Part shown: positions 16,048-25,610 of the stretch, piece after piece
Layout: each line of letters starts with the position of its first letter
Numbering within the stretch: position 1 is the stretch's first letter
From: Halomonas sp. CUBES01
GTDB lineage: Bacteria; Pseudomonadota; Gammaproteobacteria; Pseudomonadales; Halomonadaceae
DNA: 64,000 bases
Direction: 5' to 3'
Assembly (NCBI RefSeq): GCF_020991005.1
Contig: NZ_JAJLLW010000006.1
Span: 62,001-126,000, forward strand
Notes under the pieces: model-generated
Databases searched by the model: none
The model's input: the letters and a program-made list of their open reading frames with translations, nothing else
Told to the model about the DNA's origin: nothing
Made by a program: the position numbers and the translations under genes

Positions 16048-18989
16048 CCGTTGGGATCCACGGTAATGATCACCCGCACGGCATCGAGCCGCAGGCGGGT
16101 GTTTTCAATGGCGTCGCTGAGCGCCTGGCGCTCCTGTTTCAGGGCGTCGAGCTCCGCGCTGCGCACCGAGGGGTTGTGCTCCGCCAGCGCGGTCAGCCGG
16201 GCAAGCTCGGCGTCCAGCTGACTGCGCATGCGGGTCTCGGCAGCCTCGACGATGCTTGGCAGCTCGCGCTCGGCTTCGCCTTCGCCCTGGGTGAGCAGGC
16301 CGCGCAGCTGGTCGTGACGGCCCTTGATCAGGTCGCGGGCCAGCGATTTGTTGACCTTCTGCAGGTTTTTTCCCAGGCCGGTAAACGAAATCTTGTCGGT
16401 GAGGTTGGCACCGGACTCATCCAGCAGCACGCGCACCGCGGTGGGCGGCAGGAAGCGATTCAGGTGCAGCGACCTGGGCGCCGGGCAGTGGGTGCGGAAC
16501 ACCAGTTCTGCCATCAGCCGGTCGCTGGGAATCGCCGGGTGGCCGAGTAACGCAAGCGCGGTGTTGCCCATGGTGCCATCGAGGATGCGGCCCATCATTT
16601 CACGCAGCAACGGGTGCTCCCAGGAAAGTCGCTGCACGTCATCCCGGGCGAGGGCCAGCTGGCGGTCGAACGTCGCCGAAAAGCCTTCCTCGCCTTTGAC
16701 CAGCCCCGGCAGGCCATCCAGCATGTGCTGGCCGGGCTGCAGCAGCATCAGGCCGTTGCCGATTTCCTGGCTGTCGACGCCGAACACATCCAGGGCGCGT
16801 TCCACATAGCGGGGCAGGGCGGTATCGTCGTCCAGCTCGCGCACCGCCTCGATCACCTGCTGGGCACGCTCCGGGCGGCAGGCGTTGAGCTCCAGTAGAC
16901 GGTTGCGGCCGGCATCCCGCTCGGCCAGCTTGGCGATGAACATCTCGCGGGTTTCGCCGATTATTTCATCCAGCATCTCGTCGTCGAGCAGCGCATCGGC
17001 CAGCGCGTCGCCGAAGGCGTTGAACAGGTCGCTGCCGATACCGTGAGGTGCGCTGAAGGCATCCATGCCTTCGTGATACCAGCGCATTAGCCGCTCGCCG
17101 GGGCTGCCGGTAAAGGTGGCGATGTGCATCTCGATGGCGTGGCGCTGGCCGATACGGTCAAGACGGCCAATGCGCTGCTCCAACTGGTCGGGATGCTGGG
17201 GCATGTCAAACATCACCAGGTGACGGCAGAACTGGAAGTTGCGCCCTTCGGAGCCAATTTCCGAGCAAACCAGCACCTGGCAGCCGTCTTCCTCGTCGGC
17301 GAACGCCGCGGCGGCGCGGTCGCGTTCGACCAGCGACAAACCTTCGTGGAACACCGGGGCGTGATAGCCGCCCAGCACGCGCAGGCCTTCGGCCAGCCCT
17401 TCGGCGGTTTCGCGGTGGTGGGCGATCACCAGCACCTTGTCGTTGGCAAAGCCGGCTGCGCTTTCGTCGCTGAGCTTCTCAAGCAGCCAGTTGACCCGTG
17501 GGTCGATGTGAAACCAGGGCTCGCTGTTGAGCGGGTCGTCGCTGAGCTCGCGGTAAGCAGCATCCGGGTAGATCAGCACGTCCGGATGATCCATGCCGGT
17601 TTCGATCAACAGCTCGTCGAGGTAGTCGTCGTCGCGCTCCAGGCGGCGCAGCGTGCGGCGATAGGCCGGTGGCAGGTCGAGGGCCGTCAGGTGCAGGCGG
17701 CGCTCGGGGAAGCCACCCACGTGGCGGCGGCTATTGCGGAACATCACCCGCCCGGTGCCGTGGCGGTCGAGCAGCGCATCGCGCAGCTGGCGGCGGGCGG
17801 CATCCTGCTGGGCGGCGCTGGCCTCGGAGTTGCACAGAGTCGCCAGTAGCGCCTGGCTGTCGCGGTCGTCGGCAACGGCCTCGACGTGGACCCTGGCGTC
17901 AGGCGCCGCAGGCAGTGAATCCAGGGCATCGATGGCGCCGGCCACCGCCCCGTAATGACGCTCTTCGTCCTTGAAGCGTGCCAGGTCGTGGTAGCGCTCC
18001 GGGTCGAGCAGGCGCAGGCGGGCAAAGTGGCTTTCGATGCCCATCTGTTCGGGGGTGGCGGTGAGCAGCAGCAGGCCGGGGATATCCGCCGCCAGCTGCT
18101 CGACGCACTGATAGCCGGGGCCGCTGCCCTCATCGCTCCAGTCGAGATGGTGAGCCTCATCGACGATCAGCAGGTCGAAGTGGCTGGCCAGCGCCTGCGT
18201 CTGGCGGTGGGTGTTGGCAAACAGCCAGCCTTGGCTGGCAAGCACCAGCTGGGCGCTTTCGAAGGGGTTTTCGCTGCCGTGGGCCTGGCTTTGTTGCTCG
18301 TCGAGTAAGCTGACGTTGAGCGAGAAGCGCCGCAGCAGTTCCACCAGCCACTGGTGGGTCAGGCTATCGGGCACCAGGATCAGTGCCCGTTCAACACGCC
18401 CCGCGAGCAGCAGGCGGTGCAGAATCAGCCCGGCCTCAATGGTTTTGCCGAGCCCGACCTCATCCGCCAGCATGACCCGAGGGGCATGGCGACGGGCGAC
18501 TTCGTCGGCGATATACAGCTGATGGGGCACCAGGTCGATGCGCGGGCCGGAAAAGCCCAGCGCGCTGTGCTGTTCGATACGCTGATGGTGGTGCAGGGTA
18601 CGAAAGCGCAGGTCGAACCAGTCGTTGCGATCCACCTGGCCGGTCAGCAGGCGGTCGCGGGCCTGGTCGAACTGCATGGTGTCGGCGAGTTTGGCCTCCG
18701 GGAGCTCACGTGGCTGGCCCTGGCTGTCCTCGCCCACGTAGGTGATCAGGCCGCCTGCGGTTTGGCTGTCATCGACGATCATCTGCCAGCCGTCGGCCGA
18801 CACGATGCGGTCGCCGGTGCCGAACATCACGCGGGTCAGCGGGGCCTGGCGGGTGTTATAGGTGCGGGTTTCCTGGCTGGCACTGAACAAGATGGTAACG
18901 CTACGGGCGTCGCAGTTAAGCACGGTGCCGAGCCCAAGCTCGGCTTCGCCGTCGCTAATCCAGCGTTGGCCGGGGGAAAAATCGCTCAT
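16044..18989 (-). CDS. rapA: RNA polymerase-associated ATPase RapA (HepA)
   Basis: RapA is a Swi2/Snf2 ATPase that binds RNA polymerase and promotes its recycling after termination. The N-terminal Tudor-like part (GQRWISDGEAELGLGTV) and RVMFGTGD match E. coli RapA. The helicase core has Walker A GLGKT at 179-183 and DEAH at 277-280. LLLTATPEQMGIESHFARLR and the C-terminal QRIGRLDRIGQ arginine-finger motif are present. The length of 981 residues compares with 968 in E. coli. It is transcribed away from tlpA with a 113-base gap. Full-length likeness to RapA makes a defence-type Snf2 helicase unlikely. Confidence 0.96.
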   Translation of the reverse strand: MSDFSPGQRWISDGEAELGLGTVLNCDARSVTILFSASQETRTYNTRQAPLTRVMFGTGDRIVSADGWQMIVDDSQTAGGLITYVGEDSQGQPRELPEAKLADTMQFDQARDRLLTGQVDRNDWFDLRFRTLHHHQRIEQHSALGFSGPRIDLVPHQLYIADEVARRHAPRVMLADEVGLGKTIEAGLILHRLLLAGRVERALILVPDSLTHQWLVELLRRFSLNVSLLDEQQSQAHGSENPFESAQLVLASQGWLFANTHRQTQALASHFDLLIVDEAHHLDWSDEGSGPGYQCVEQLAADIPGLLLLTATPEQMGIESHFARLRLLDPERYHDLARFKDEERHYGAVAGAIDALDSLPAAPDARVHVEAVADDRDSQALLATLCNSEASAAQQDAARRQLRDALLDRHGTGRVMFRNSRRHVGGFPERRLHLTALDLPPAYRRTLRRLERDDDYLDELLIETGMDHPDVLIYPDAAYRELSDDPLNSEPWFHIDPRVNWLLEKLSDESAAGFANDKVLVIAHHRETAEGLAEGLRVLGGYHAPVFHEGLSLVERDRAAAAFADEEDGCQVLVCSEIGSEGRNFQFCRHLVMFDMPQHPDQLEQRIGRLDRIGQRHAIEMHIATFTGSPGERLMRWYHEGMDAFSAPHGIGSDLFNAFGDALADALLDDEMLDEIIGETREMFIAKLAERDAGRNRLLELNACRPERAQQVIEAVRELDDDTALPRYVERALDVFGVDSQEIGNGLMLLQPGQHMLDGLPGLVKGEEGFSATFDRQLALARDDVQRLSWEHPLLREMMGRILDGTMGNTALALLGHPAIPSDRLMAELVFRTHCPAPRSLHLNRFLPPTAVRVLLDESGANLTDKISFTGLGKNLQKVNKSLARDLIKGRHDQLRGLLTQGEGEAERELPSIVEAAETRMRSQLDAELARLTALAEHNPSVRSAELDALKQERQALSDAIENTRLRLDAVRVIITVDPNG

Positions 18990-19102
18990 GATGCCTCAAG
19001 GAAGTCTGCAATACAGGACGTACGCTGCCGGCCACAGGAGCCGGCAGCAACAGGGCGGGCGATTCTAACGCAAAGCCGCTGGGGGATTAAGGTGTATCGT
19101 CG

Positions 19103-19906
19103 TCAATCTTCAAGCCAGCGATCCAGGTGCGCCTGAGTGAGCTCGCCGACGTGGATGTCGAGGGTGTTACCGTCGCCGTCGAACAGCACGGTGGTGGGCA
19201 GCCCGGGGGCCTCGACCAGCGACAAGAGCATCTGGCCCGGGTCGCGCAGGGCATAGCGGAAGCGTAGCTGCTGCTCGTCCAGATAGCGCACGATGGGCAG
19301 CAGCTCCTCGCCCTGGTTGGCGACCACGACGGCCACGCCCGCGCGCTGATCCGCCTCGGCGAGCAAGGGCATTTCGCGCCGGCAGGGCGGGCACCAGGTG
19401 GCCCACAGGTTGACGATGATCCGGTCGTGGTCGTCGGCAAGCGACGGCAGATGAACCGAATTGCCGTCGATGTCTTCCAAGGTCACGTCGGGCAGGGCCT
19501 TGACGCTCGTGTCGTTGCCCAGCGGCGCCAGGGTCACCAGTACCAGCCACAGGCTTGAAGCGCCCACCAGAAGCGCCATGGCACCGCCCATGGCGATCAG
19601 CCGCGAGCGCAGCGTCCAGGCCGTCCATGCAAGTCCCGCGACCAGCCCCCAGAGCCCCTGGTAGCCCGGCTGCCAGACTTTCAGCGCCGTCAGCGGGGCG
19701 CCGCTGAAGCTGTCGAGGTGCATGACGACATGGCCAAGGCGAGCGGCGATCAGCCAGACGACCACCAGGCCCAGAAACCAGCGCTGATGATGGCGCGGAG
19801 GCAGTCCCAGCAAATAGCGCGTGCTGACCAGCAGGGTCAGGGCACAGGCAAGGGCGTAGAGGCGAGGGAGTGAAATCAACAGTGGGCCAAGGGTGATGGC
19901 GTTCAT
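19103..19906 (-). CDS. Membrane-anchored TlpA-like thioredoxin with Lgt-like N-terminus
   Basis: The N-terminal half (residues 8-128) holds four or more membrane segments. It resembles part of prolipoprotein diacylglyceryl transferase (ARLGHVVMHLDSFSGAPLTA, then LKVWQPG), but without that enzyme's catalytic His-Gly-Gly region. The C-terminal domain is a thioredoxin fold with WATWCPPCRREMP, active cysteines C172 and C175, facing the periplasm. It probably reduces disulfides outside the cytoplasm, for instance in cytochrome maturation; the target is unknown. ATG 19906 is preferred over a GTG eight codons upstream. It diverges from a small membrane protein gene 65 bases away. Confidence 0.82.
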   Translation of the reverse strand: MNAITLGPLLISLPRLYALACALTLLVSTRYLLGLPPRHHQRWFLGLVVVWLIAARLGHVVMHLDSFSGAPLTALKVWQPGYQGLWGLVAGLAWTAWTLRSRLIAMGGAMALLVGASSLWLVLVTLAPLGNDTSVKALPDVTLEDIDGNSVHLPSLADDHDRIIVNLWATWCPPCRREMPLLAEADQRAGVAVVVANQGEELLPIVRYLDEQQLRFRYALRDPGQMLLSLVEAPGLPTTVLFDGDGNTLDIHVGELTQAHLDRWLED

Positions 19907-19971
19907 GGTTTTCCCGTTGAGCAGGTACACTGACGCACCATACCATGGAGCCGCCCATCACGGAGACCCCT

Positions 19972-20208
19972 ATGCCTCAAGCTGCTTTTGACAAACTACG
20001 CGCGTTCGCCATCGGTTCCCAGGCGCTGGGCCTGACGCTGATCATCGCGCTGGAGACCTGGCTGAACGACGCGGCCCGCCCCTGGCAGGGCGTTGTGCTG
20101 GCGGCGATGCTGAGCACTGCCCTGGTCATCGCTCTGATCCGGCTGTATCGGCGCAACCTGGCGCGCAAGCGCTGGGCCGAGCGCGTCGAGGACGACGGCG
20201 ACGGCTAG
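19972..20208 (+). CDS. Small two-helix membrane protein, unknown function
   Basis: This is a 78-residue protein with two hydrophobic stretches (about residues 12-26 and 34-52), a basic segment (RLYRRNLARKRW) and an acidic tail. I do not recognise a family. The start ATG at 19972 has CGGAGA upstream. An in-frame ATG nine codons earlier is less well placed. It diverges from the TlpA-like gene and precedes the binding-protein gene by 105 bases. It is likely a real gene, given its good hydrophobic pattern and codon use. Confidence 0.6.
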   Translation: MPQAAFDKLRAFAIGSQALGLTLIIALETWLNDAARPWQGVVLAAMLSTALVIALIRLYRRNLARKRWAERVEDDGDG

Positions 20209-20313
20209 CGTTGGAAAACGTTGCTTGTATTTTTTGCGTTCCAGTTCCAGATTAATAGCAGACCCCAGCGTGTACCGATGGGGCGCTGAATCCTACAGGG
20301 AGCGATTAACAAG

Positions 20314-21525
20314 ATGATGAACAAGCGCATATTAGCCACGGCCGTGGCCGTTTCTTCACTGGCACTGGCTGGGGCGGCCCAGGCTGAGGTCAAAGTGGGC
20401 TTTCTGGGGGGCTTTACCGGGGGTATTGAGAGTTTGACGCCGCCCATCTTTGATGGCGCACAGCTGGCGGTTACCCAGATCAACGAGCAGGGCGGCATCT
20501 TGGGCGGTCAGACGCTGGAAATGCCGTCGGGCGATACCACCTGTTCCGACGCTTCGGCCGCGTCTAACTCGGCGGACCGCATGGTCAACTCGGAAGACGT
20601 CACGGCGATTGTCGGGGCGCTGTGCACTGGTGCCACCATTGCGGCCGCCAACAACGCGGCCATTCCCGGCGGTGTGGTCATGGTCTCGCCAGCGTCTACC
20701 GCACCGGCGGTGACCGAGCTTGACGATAACGACCTGGTCTTCCGCACCGTGCCTTCCGATGCGTTCCAGGGAGAAATGCTGGCCAAGTTATTGATCGAGA
20801 AAGGTATCGATGAAGTCGCCGTGACCTTCGTCAACAATGATTACGGTCAGGGGCTGTCGGACGCGTTTACCGCGACCTTTGAGGCGGAAGGCGGCACCAT
20901 CGTGGAAAGTCTGGCCCACGAGGACAACCGTGCCGACTATCGCTCCGAACTGGGCATCCTGTCCTCCACCGGCGTGCAGACGCTGGTCGTGCTGGCCTAC
21001 GCCGATACCTCGGGGCAGACCGTGCTGCGTCAGGCCTCGGAAAGCGGCGTGTTCACCCAGTACGTAGGGGCCGACGGCATGGTCGGCAATAGCCTTGTCG
21101 AGGCCGTGGGCGCTAATGTACTGGAAGGCATGATCGCGACCCGCCCCGGCAGCCCGGATCTGCCCGGCACCGATATTTTCATTGAAGCCGCCGAAGCTGC
21201 CGGTATCGATCCTGAAGCGGTTTTTGCCGCCCAGGCCTATGACGCAGCTTTCCTTGTCGCGCTGGCTATCGAGCAGAACGGCAGTGCCGAGCGTGAAGGC
21301 TTATCCGAGGCGCTGCGCGATGTGGCCAGCGCACCGGGGGAAGCCATCCTGCCCGGCGAGTGGGAGAAGGCTGTCGAGCTGATCGCCCAGGGTGAAGAAA
21401 TCAACTACGAAGGGGCTTCTGGCAGTCACGAGTTTGACGATAATGGTGACGTGCCCGGCATCGTGGTTGAAATGACCGTCGAAGATGGCGAGTTCAAGCG
21501 GGTTGGTGAGCTGGCTGAAGACTAG
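20314..21525 (+). CDS. Branched-chain amino acid type ABC transporter binding protein
   Basis: This periplasmic solute-binding protein has a classic signal peptide (MMNKRILATAVAVSSLALAG, cleaved after AQA near residue 24). The mature part is a type I periplasmic fold of the LivJ/AmiC group, with VGFLGGFTGG at the start and FVNNDYGQGLSDAF in the middle. The ligand could be branched-chain amino acids or another amide or amino acid; the sequence does not decide. The start has AGGGAG 11 bases upstream. It is convergent with livM and shares a terminator. The nearby livGFHM operon should supply its permease and ATPases. Confidence 0.92.
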   Translation: MMNKRILATAVAVSSLALAGAAQAEVKVGFLGGFTGGIESLTPPIFDGAQLAVTQINEQGGILGGQTLEMPSGDTTCSDASAASNSADRMVNSEDVTAIVGALCTGATIAAANNAAIPGGVVMVSPASTAPAVTELDDNDLVFRTVPSDAFQGEMLAKLLIEKGIDEVAVTFVNNDYGQGLSDAFTATFEAEGGTIVESLAHEDNRADYRSELGILSSTGVQTLVVLAYADTSGQTVLRQASESGVFTQYVGADGMVGNSLVEAVGANVLEGMIATRPGSPDLPGTDIFIEAAEAAGIDPEAVFAAQAYDAAFLVALAIEQNGSAEREGLSEALRDVASAPGEAILPGEWEKAVELIAQGEEINYEGASGSHEFDDNGDVPGIVVEMTVEDGEFKRVGELAED

Positions 21526-21550
21526 GATAAAGTGGCCAAGACCGCTATGA

Positions 21551-21581
21551 CCGCCCCAGCCACGCGCTGGGGCGGTTTTTT
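21551..21581. terminator. Terminator between the binding-protein gene and livM
   Basis: A perfect 10-base stem (CCGCCCCAGC with GCTGGGGCGG, loop CACGC) is followed by six T on the plus strand. It ends the binding-protein gene. The minus side has no long T run, so ending livM transcription is less certain. Confidence 0.93.
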
Positions 21582-21586
21582 ATGGC

Positions 21587-22897
21587 TCAGTCGTGGTGCT
21601 TGATGCGCTCCGGCAGCAGCCCCTTGGGGGCAAAGCGCAACACCAGCGTGATCAGCACGCCAATCACCAATACCCGGGCCTGGAGGGCGCGACTATCGAT
21701 GGTGGCGGGCGCCTGCCAGTCAAAGGCAAAGGCACCGAAGGCCACGGCGAGATCCATCAGGTAGAGGGCCAACGGCCCTGACATGATCCAGATAATATAC
21801 ACTGTGATGGCGCCGAAGATGGTGCCCAGGTTGTTGCCGGGCCCGCCCAGAATCACCATGACCAGCACCAGGAAGGTATGATTCAGCGGCAGATAGCCGT
21901 TGGGGTCGAACAGGCTGTTGAAGCTTGCCATTACCCCGCCGCCGACACCCATCAGGATGCAGCCCAGCACAAAAATCTCCAGGCGCCGCCGGTTGATATT
22001 CTTGCCCATGGCCGCTGAGGATAGTTCATTATCGCGAATGGCGCGGATCATGCGGCCCCAGGGAGCGTGATAGGCGCGGTGGAGCAGAAAGAAGATCGCC
22101 GCGATAATCACCGCCGTCAACGACAGGTAGATCGCCCGGGACAGGGTGAAGCCCAGGTCGGCGGGGCCGGGGGTCGGCCAGGGCAGCGGCGACACCGTCG
22201 CGGTGCCGCGGGTGAGCCAGTCGGAATTCTTCAAGAAGGCCTTGATGATCTCGGCAATCCCCAGGGTCGCAATGGCCAGGTAATCGCTGCGCAAGCCCAG
22301 GCAGACGTGGCCGATAAAGTAGCCGACGCCGCCCGCCAGGGCGCCGCCGACGATCCAACCTGTCCAGGCCGGCAGGCCCAGCCCACCCACAAAGCCCGCC
22401 TGGGACTCGATCGCGGCGGTCACCTCACGTAACTGGCTGATCACCACCATGTACAGCACGATGGCCAGCAGCACGGTGAATACGGTGCGGATCCGCTTGG
22501 GCACCCCCAACCGGGTGAGCCGCGAGGCCGCGACCACCAGCAGCGTGGCGCCGACGGCGTAGAGCAGTACCTTGCCAAGCTCGCCGGGGAGTTCGCTATC
22601 CCAGAAGGCCTCGTTGACCGGCACGCTGAACAGCATGGCGCTGACGCCGCCCAGGGCGACAAACCCCATGACACCGGCGTTGAACTGGCCGGCATAGCCC
22701 CACTGAATGGTCAGCCCCAAGGCCAGGATGGCGTAGCACGCGGCTTCCACCAGCATGCGCGTGCTGTAGGCAGGCCCCATGACGCCATAAACGCCGACAA
22801 TCGTGACCAGCAGCAGGCCAAACAGGCAGAGCTCGCGTAGCGGCAGGCGCGATGCCTTGGGCGTCGCGTCCTGAGGGGTGTAGTTGTTGTCAGCCAT
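21587..22897 (-). CDS. livM: Branched-chain amino acid ABC transporter permease LivM
   Basis: LivM is one of two inner-membrane permeases of the LIV-type importer. The 436-residue sequence has about ten hydrophobic segments. The LivM signature GLRSDYLAIATLGIAEI and the EAA-like loop WGRMIRAIRDNELSSAAMGK, which contacts the ATPase, are clear. The tail RFAPKGLLPER is typical. It is the last gene of the minus-strand livGFHM operon and its start shares one base with the livH stop. Confidence 0.94.
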   Translation of the reverse strand: MADNNYTPQDATPKASRLPLRELCLFGLLLVTIVGVYGVMGPAYSTRMLVEAACYAILALGLTIQWGYAGQFNAGVMGFVALGGVSAMLFSVPVNEAFWDSELPGELGKVLLYAVGATLLVVAASRLTRLGVPKRIRTVFTVLLAIVLYMVVISQLREVTAAIESQAGFVGGLGLPAWTGWIVGGALAGGVGYFIGHVCLGLRSDYLAIATLGIAEIIKAFLKNSDWLTRGTATVSPLPWPTPGPADLGFTLSRAIYLSLTAVIIAAIFFLLHRAYHAPWGRMIRAIRDNELSSAAMGKNINRRRLEIFVLGCILMGVGGGVMASFNSLFDPNGYLPLNHTFLVLVMVILGGPGNNLGTIFGAITVYIIWIMSGPLALYLMDLAVAFGAFAFDWQAPATIDSRALQARVLVIGVLITLVLRFAPKGLLPERIKHHD

Positions 22898-23898
22898 CAG
22901 ATCACCTTGCCTTTGAAGATGCCGGTGGGGCGCCAGACCAGAATGGCCACCAGAATGAAGAACGGCACCACGATTTTATATTCGGTGCCCACGAAGGCCA
23001 GGTTGGACGGTAACTCCAGCCAGGTGGGCAGGCTGTCGCGGAAGGGGCGCAGTAACACGGCCCAGTTGAACACTGCCAGATTTTCGGCAAAGGCGACGAC
23101 GAAGCCGCCGGCGACGGCGCCGAAGGGGTGGCCCACGCCACCGACGATGGCGGCGGCGAAAATCGGCAGCAGCAGGAAGAAGCTGAGGTCGGGCTTGAAC
23201 GTGACATCCAGCGACAGCAGCGTACCCGCAATGGCGGCAAGGCCCCCGGCAATCACCCAGGTAACGGCGACGATGGTGTTGGTGTTGATGCCCGAGGCCT
23301 GCGCTAGTTCGGGGTTATCGGACATCGCGCGCATGGCTTTGCCGAGCCGCGAGCGGCTCAGGAACAGATGCAGGGCAATGACCGCGACCAGGGTGATCAC
23401 GAACAGATAAATCTGCGGCTCGGTAATCACGATGGGCACGCGCACGTTCTCAAACGGCAGCATGCGAAAAATTTCTTTGCGGTCGTCGACGTAAAGGCCC
23501 TGCCCGCCGGTGCCGGAAAACAGCCGGATAAGCCCCTGCAGGATCAGGGTGACGCCCAGCGAGGCGATAACCATGACGATGGGTTTGACGCCGTGGGCGC
23601 GCAGCGGCTTGTAAAACGCCTTGTCGATGCCGACCGCCAGGCAGGCCGTCAGCAGCATGGCCACAGGGAGCATAATGAGCGCGGTGGGCACGCCGATGCT
23701 CATGCCGATGCCGGGGAAGGCTGTGGTGAGCACCAGCACCATGAAGGCACCAAAGGTCATCATGTCGGCGTGGGCAAAGTGGGCAAAGCGCATGATGCTG
23801 AAAATCAGCGTGACGCCAATCGCCCCGATGGCGTAGATGGCGCCGGTGACACTGCCGGCGATCACCACGTTGTTGATAAAGAAAACCAGTTCATTCAC
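22897..23898 (-). CDS. livH: Branched-chain amino acid ABC transporter permease LivH
   Basis: LivH is the second permease of the importer. The family N-terminal pattern GAIYAIGAIGVTLIFSIM, then RFAHFAHADMMTFGAF, and the coupling loop LGKAMRAMSDNPELAQASGI are present, with about eight membrane segments. I chose the GTG start at 23898, which has GGGGA eight bases upstream and gives 333 residues (E. coli 308). The longer open frame upstream overlaps livF and is rejected. livF ends 16 bases upstream. Confidence 0.94.
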   Translation of the reverse strand: MNELVFFINNVVIAGSVTGAIYAIGAIGVTLIFSIMRFAHFAHADMMTFGAFMVLVLTTAFPGIGMSIGVPTALIMLPVAMLLTACLAVGIDKAFYKPLRAHGVKPIVMVIASLGVTLILQGLIRLFSGTGGQGLYVDDRKEIFRMLPFENVRVPIVITEPQIYLFVITLVAVIALHLFLSRSRLGKAMRAMSDNPELAQASGINTNTIVAVTWVIAGGLAAIAGTLLSLDVTFKPDLSFFLLLPIFAAAIVGGVGHPFGAVAGGFVVAFAENLAVFNWAVLLRPFRDSLPTWLELPSNLAFVGTEYKIVVPFFILVAILVWRPTGIFKGKVI

Positions 23899-23914
23899 GT
23901 TATTGTCCCCTGGG

Positions 23915-24619
23915 CTAGCCGCCCAAAAAGCTTTTGGCCACGTCTGGATCGGCAAGCAGTGCGGCGCCGGTATCGGTAAAGCGGTTCTGGCCTGCGGCCA
24001 ACACAAAACCTTTATCGGCAATGGCGAGTGCCTGCTTGGCGTTTTGTTCGACCATCAGGATGCCGACCCCGGCCTCATTGATGTGCTTGACCCGGTCAAA
24101 GATCTCGTTCATGTAAAGCGGCGACAGCCCGGCGGTGGGTTCGTCAAGCAGCAGCAGGCTGGGTTCGGCCATCAGCGCACGGCCCATGGCGACCATCTGG
24201 CGCTGGCCGCCGGACAGCTCGCCCGCCGGCTGATGGCGCTTTTCCCTGAGAGGGGGAAAGAATTCGTAGACCTGGTCGAGCATGCGCTTGACGTTCTGGG
24301 GCTTCAGAAAGGCCCCCATCTCCAGGTTTTCCTGCACGGTCAGGCTGGGGAACACGTTCTTTTCCTGGGGCACAAAGCCCATACCGCGCTCGACGAGCTG
24401 GTTGGGCGCCAGGTTCTGGATGGGCGTGCCGTGGAGCAGAATATCGCCCTGATTGACGTGCAGCAGCCCGAAAATCGCTTTCAGCAGCGTTGATTTTCCC
24501 GCCCCGTTCGGACCGACGATCACCCCGACCTCGTCGGCGTCCAGCGACATGTTCACCCCGTTGAGGATGTTCATGCTGCCATAGCCGCCGAAGACGTCGC
24601 GTGCTTCAATTAAAGGCAT
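23915..24619 (-). CDS. livF: Branched-chain amino acid ABC transporter ATPase LivF
   Basis: LivF is a cytoplasmic ATPase subunit of the importer. Walker A GPNGAGKST lies at residues 36-44, the ABC signature LSGGQ at 135-139 and Walker B LLLLDE ending at 160. The length of 234 residues and VPQEKNVFPSLTVQENLEMG are typical of LivF. It follows livG by a 70-base gap and precedes livH by 16 bases. Confidence 0.95.
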   Translation of the reverse strand: MPLIEARDVFGGYGSMNILNGVNMSLDADEVGVIVGPNGAGKSTLLKAIFGLLHVNQGDILLHGTPIQNLAPNQLVERGMGFVPQEKNVFPSLTVQENLEMGAFLKPQNVKRMLDQVYEFFPPLREKRHQPAGELSGGQRQMVAMGRALMAEPSLLLLDEPTAGLSPLYMNEIFDRVKHINEAGVGILMVEQNAKQALAIADKGFVLAAGQNRFTDTGAALLADPDVAKSFLGG

Positions 24620-24689
24620 GGTGAAAAAGTCTCTCGTGTAGAGCCACCTGGGGGGTGTGGCGTTGTTGGAAGCCTTGCGCCTTCATCCG

Positions 24690-25460
24690 TCACGCGGCTC
24701 CGGCGCCGAAGTAGGCGTCGATAACCTCGGGGTTGTTCTGGATATCCTCAATATGGCCTTCGACCATCACCTGGCCCTGGGCCAGCACGATGACGGGGTC
24801 GCAGAGTCTGGCAATCATGTCCATGTCGTGCTCGATGACCAGGAAGGTGTAGCCCATCTCGCGGTTGAGACGCTCGATGTTGCCGATCAGGTCGCCAAGC
24901 AGCGTGCGGTTGACCCCGGCGGCAATCTCGTCAAGCAGCACGATCTTGGCGTTGGTCATCATCGTGCGGCCCAGCTCCAGCAATTTCTTCTGCCCGCCGG
25001 AGAGGTTGCCGGCGAGCTCGTTGCGCACGTGATGAAGGCCGACAAAGTCGATGACCTCAAGCGCCCGCCGGCGAACCTCGGCTTCTTCATGGCGCACCAG
25101 GCCGGGTTTGAACCAGGCGGTGAACAGGTTTTCGCCTGCCTGCTCGGGCGGCACCATCATCAGGTTTTCCAGCGCGCTCATGTGGCTGAATTCGTGGGCG
25201 ATCTGGAAGGTGCGCAGCAGACCCTTGTGAAAACGCTGGTCGGCGCTCAGCGCGGTAATATCCTCGCCGTCCAGCAGGATGCGCCCGCTGTCCGGCTGCA
25301 ACGCGCCGGCCATCAGGTTGAATAATGTCGACTTGCCCGCGCCGTTGGGGCCGATCATGCCGGTAATCGAACCCTTCTCGACGCGAATAGAGCAGTCGTT
25401 GATGACCTGAAGGCCACCAAAGGCTTTATTGACCTGCTGAACCTCGATAAGCGGGGTCAT
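24690..25460 (-). CDS. livG: Branched-chain amino acid ABC transporter ATPase LivG
   Basis: LivG is the other ATPase subunit. Walker A GPNGAGKST is at 37-45, the ABC signature LSGGQ at 153-157 and Walker B IVLLDE ends at 178. Walker B continues EIAAGVN rather than the common EPxAGxN. The start ATG at 25460 has GAGGA at proper spacing; an ATG four codons earlier lacks a site. It is the first gene of the operon, so the liv promoter should lie in 25461-25730. Confidence 0.94.
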   Translation of the reverse strand: MTPLIEVQQVNKAFGGLQVINDCSIRVEKGSITGMIGPNGAGKSTLFNLMAGALQPDSGRILLDGEDITALSADQRFHKGLLRTFQIAHEFSHMSALENLMMVPPEQAGENLFTAWFKPGLVRHEEAEVRRRALEVIDFVGLHHVRNELAGNLSGGQKKLLELGRTMMTNAKIVLLDEIAAGVNRTLLGDLIGNIERLNREMGYTFLVIEHDMDMIARLCDPVIVLAQGQVMVEGHIEDIQNNPEVIDAYFGAGAA

Positions 25461-25610
25461 GGGTTTCCTCATCTACTGGGCAAGGCGGTCAACGCCTGGG
25501 TGTCACTCCCTGCGCCGCCGTGGGTGGCGGGCGCCTCGGTCGGGCAGGCGTGCAGCACCCGCCGCGATTCAAACGCTTGTGTGAGCGAGATAATAGAATA
25601 ATCCCCTGTG

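Noticed and set aside
16044..18989. Snf2-type helicase as part of an anti-phage system
   Set aside because: It is similar to RapA from the N-terminal Tudor-like domain to the end and has no nuclease or methylase partners nearby.
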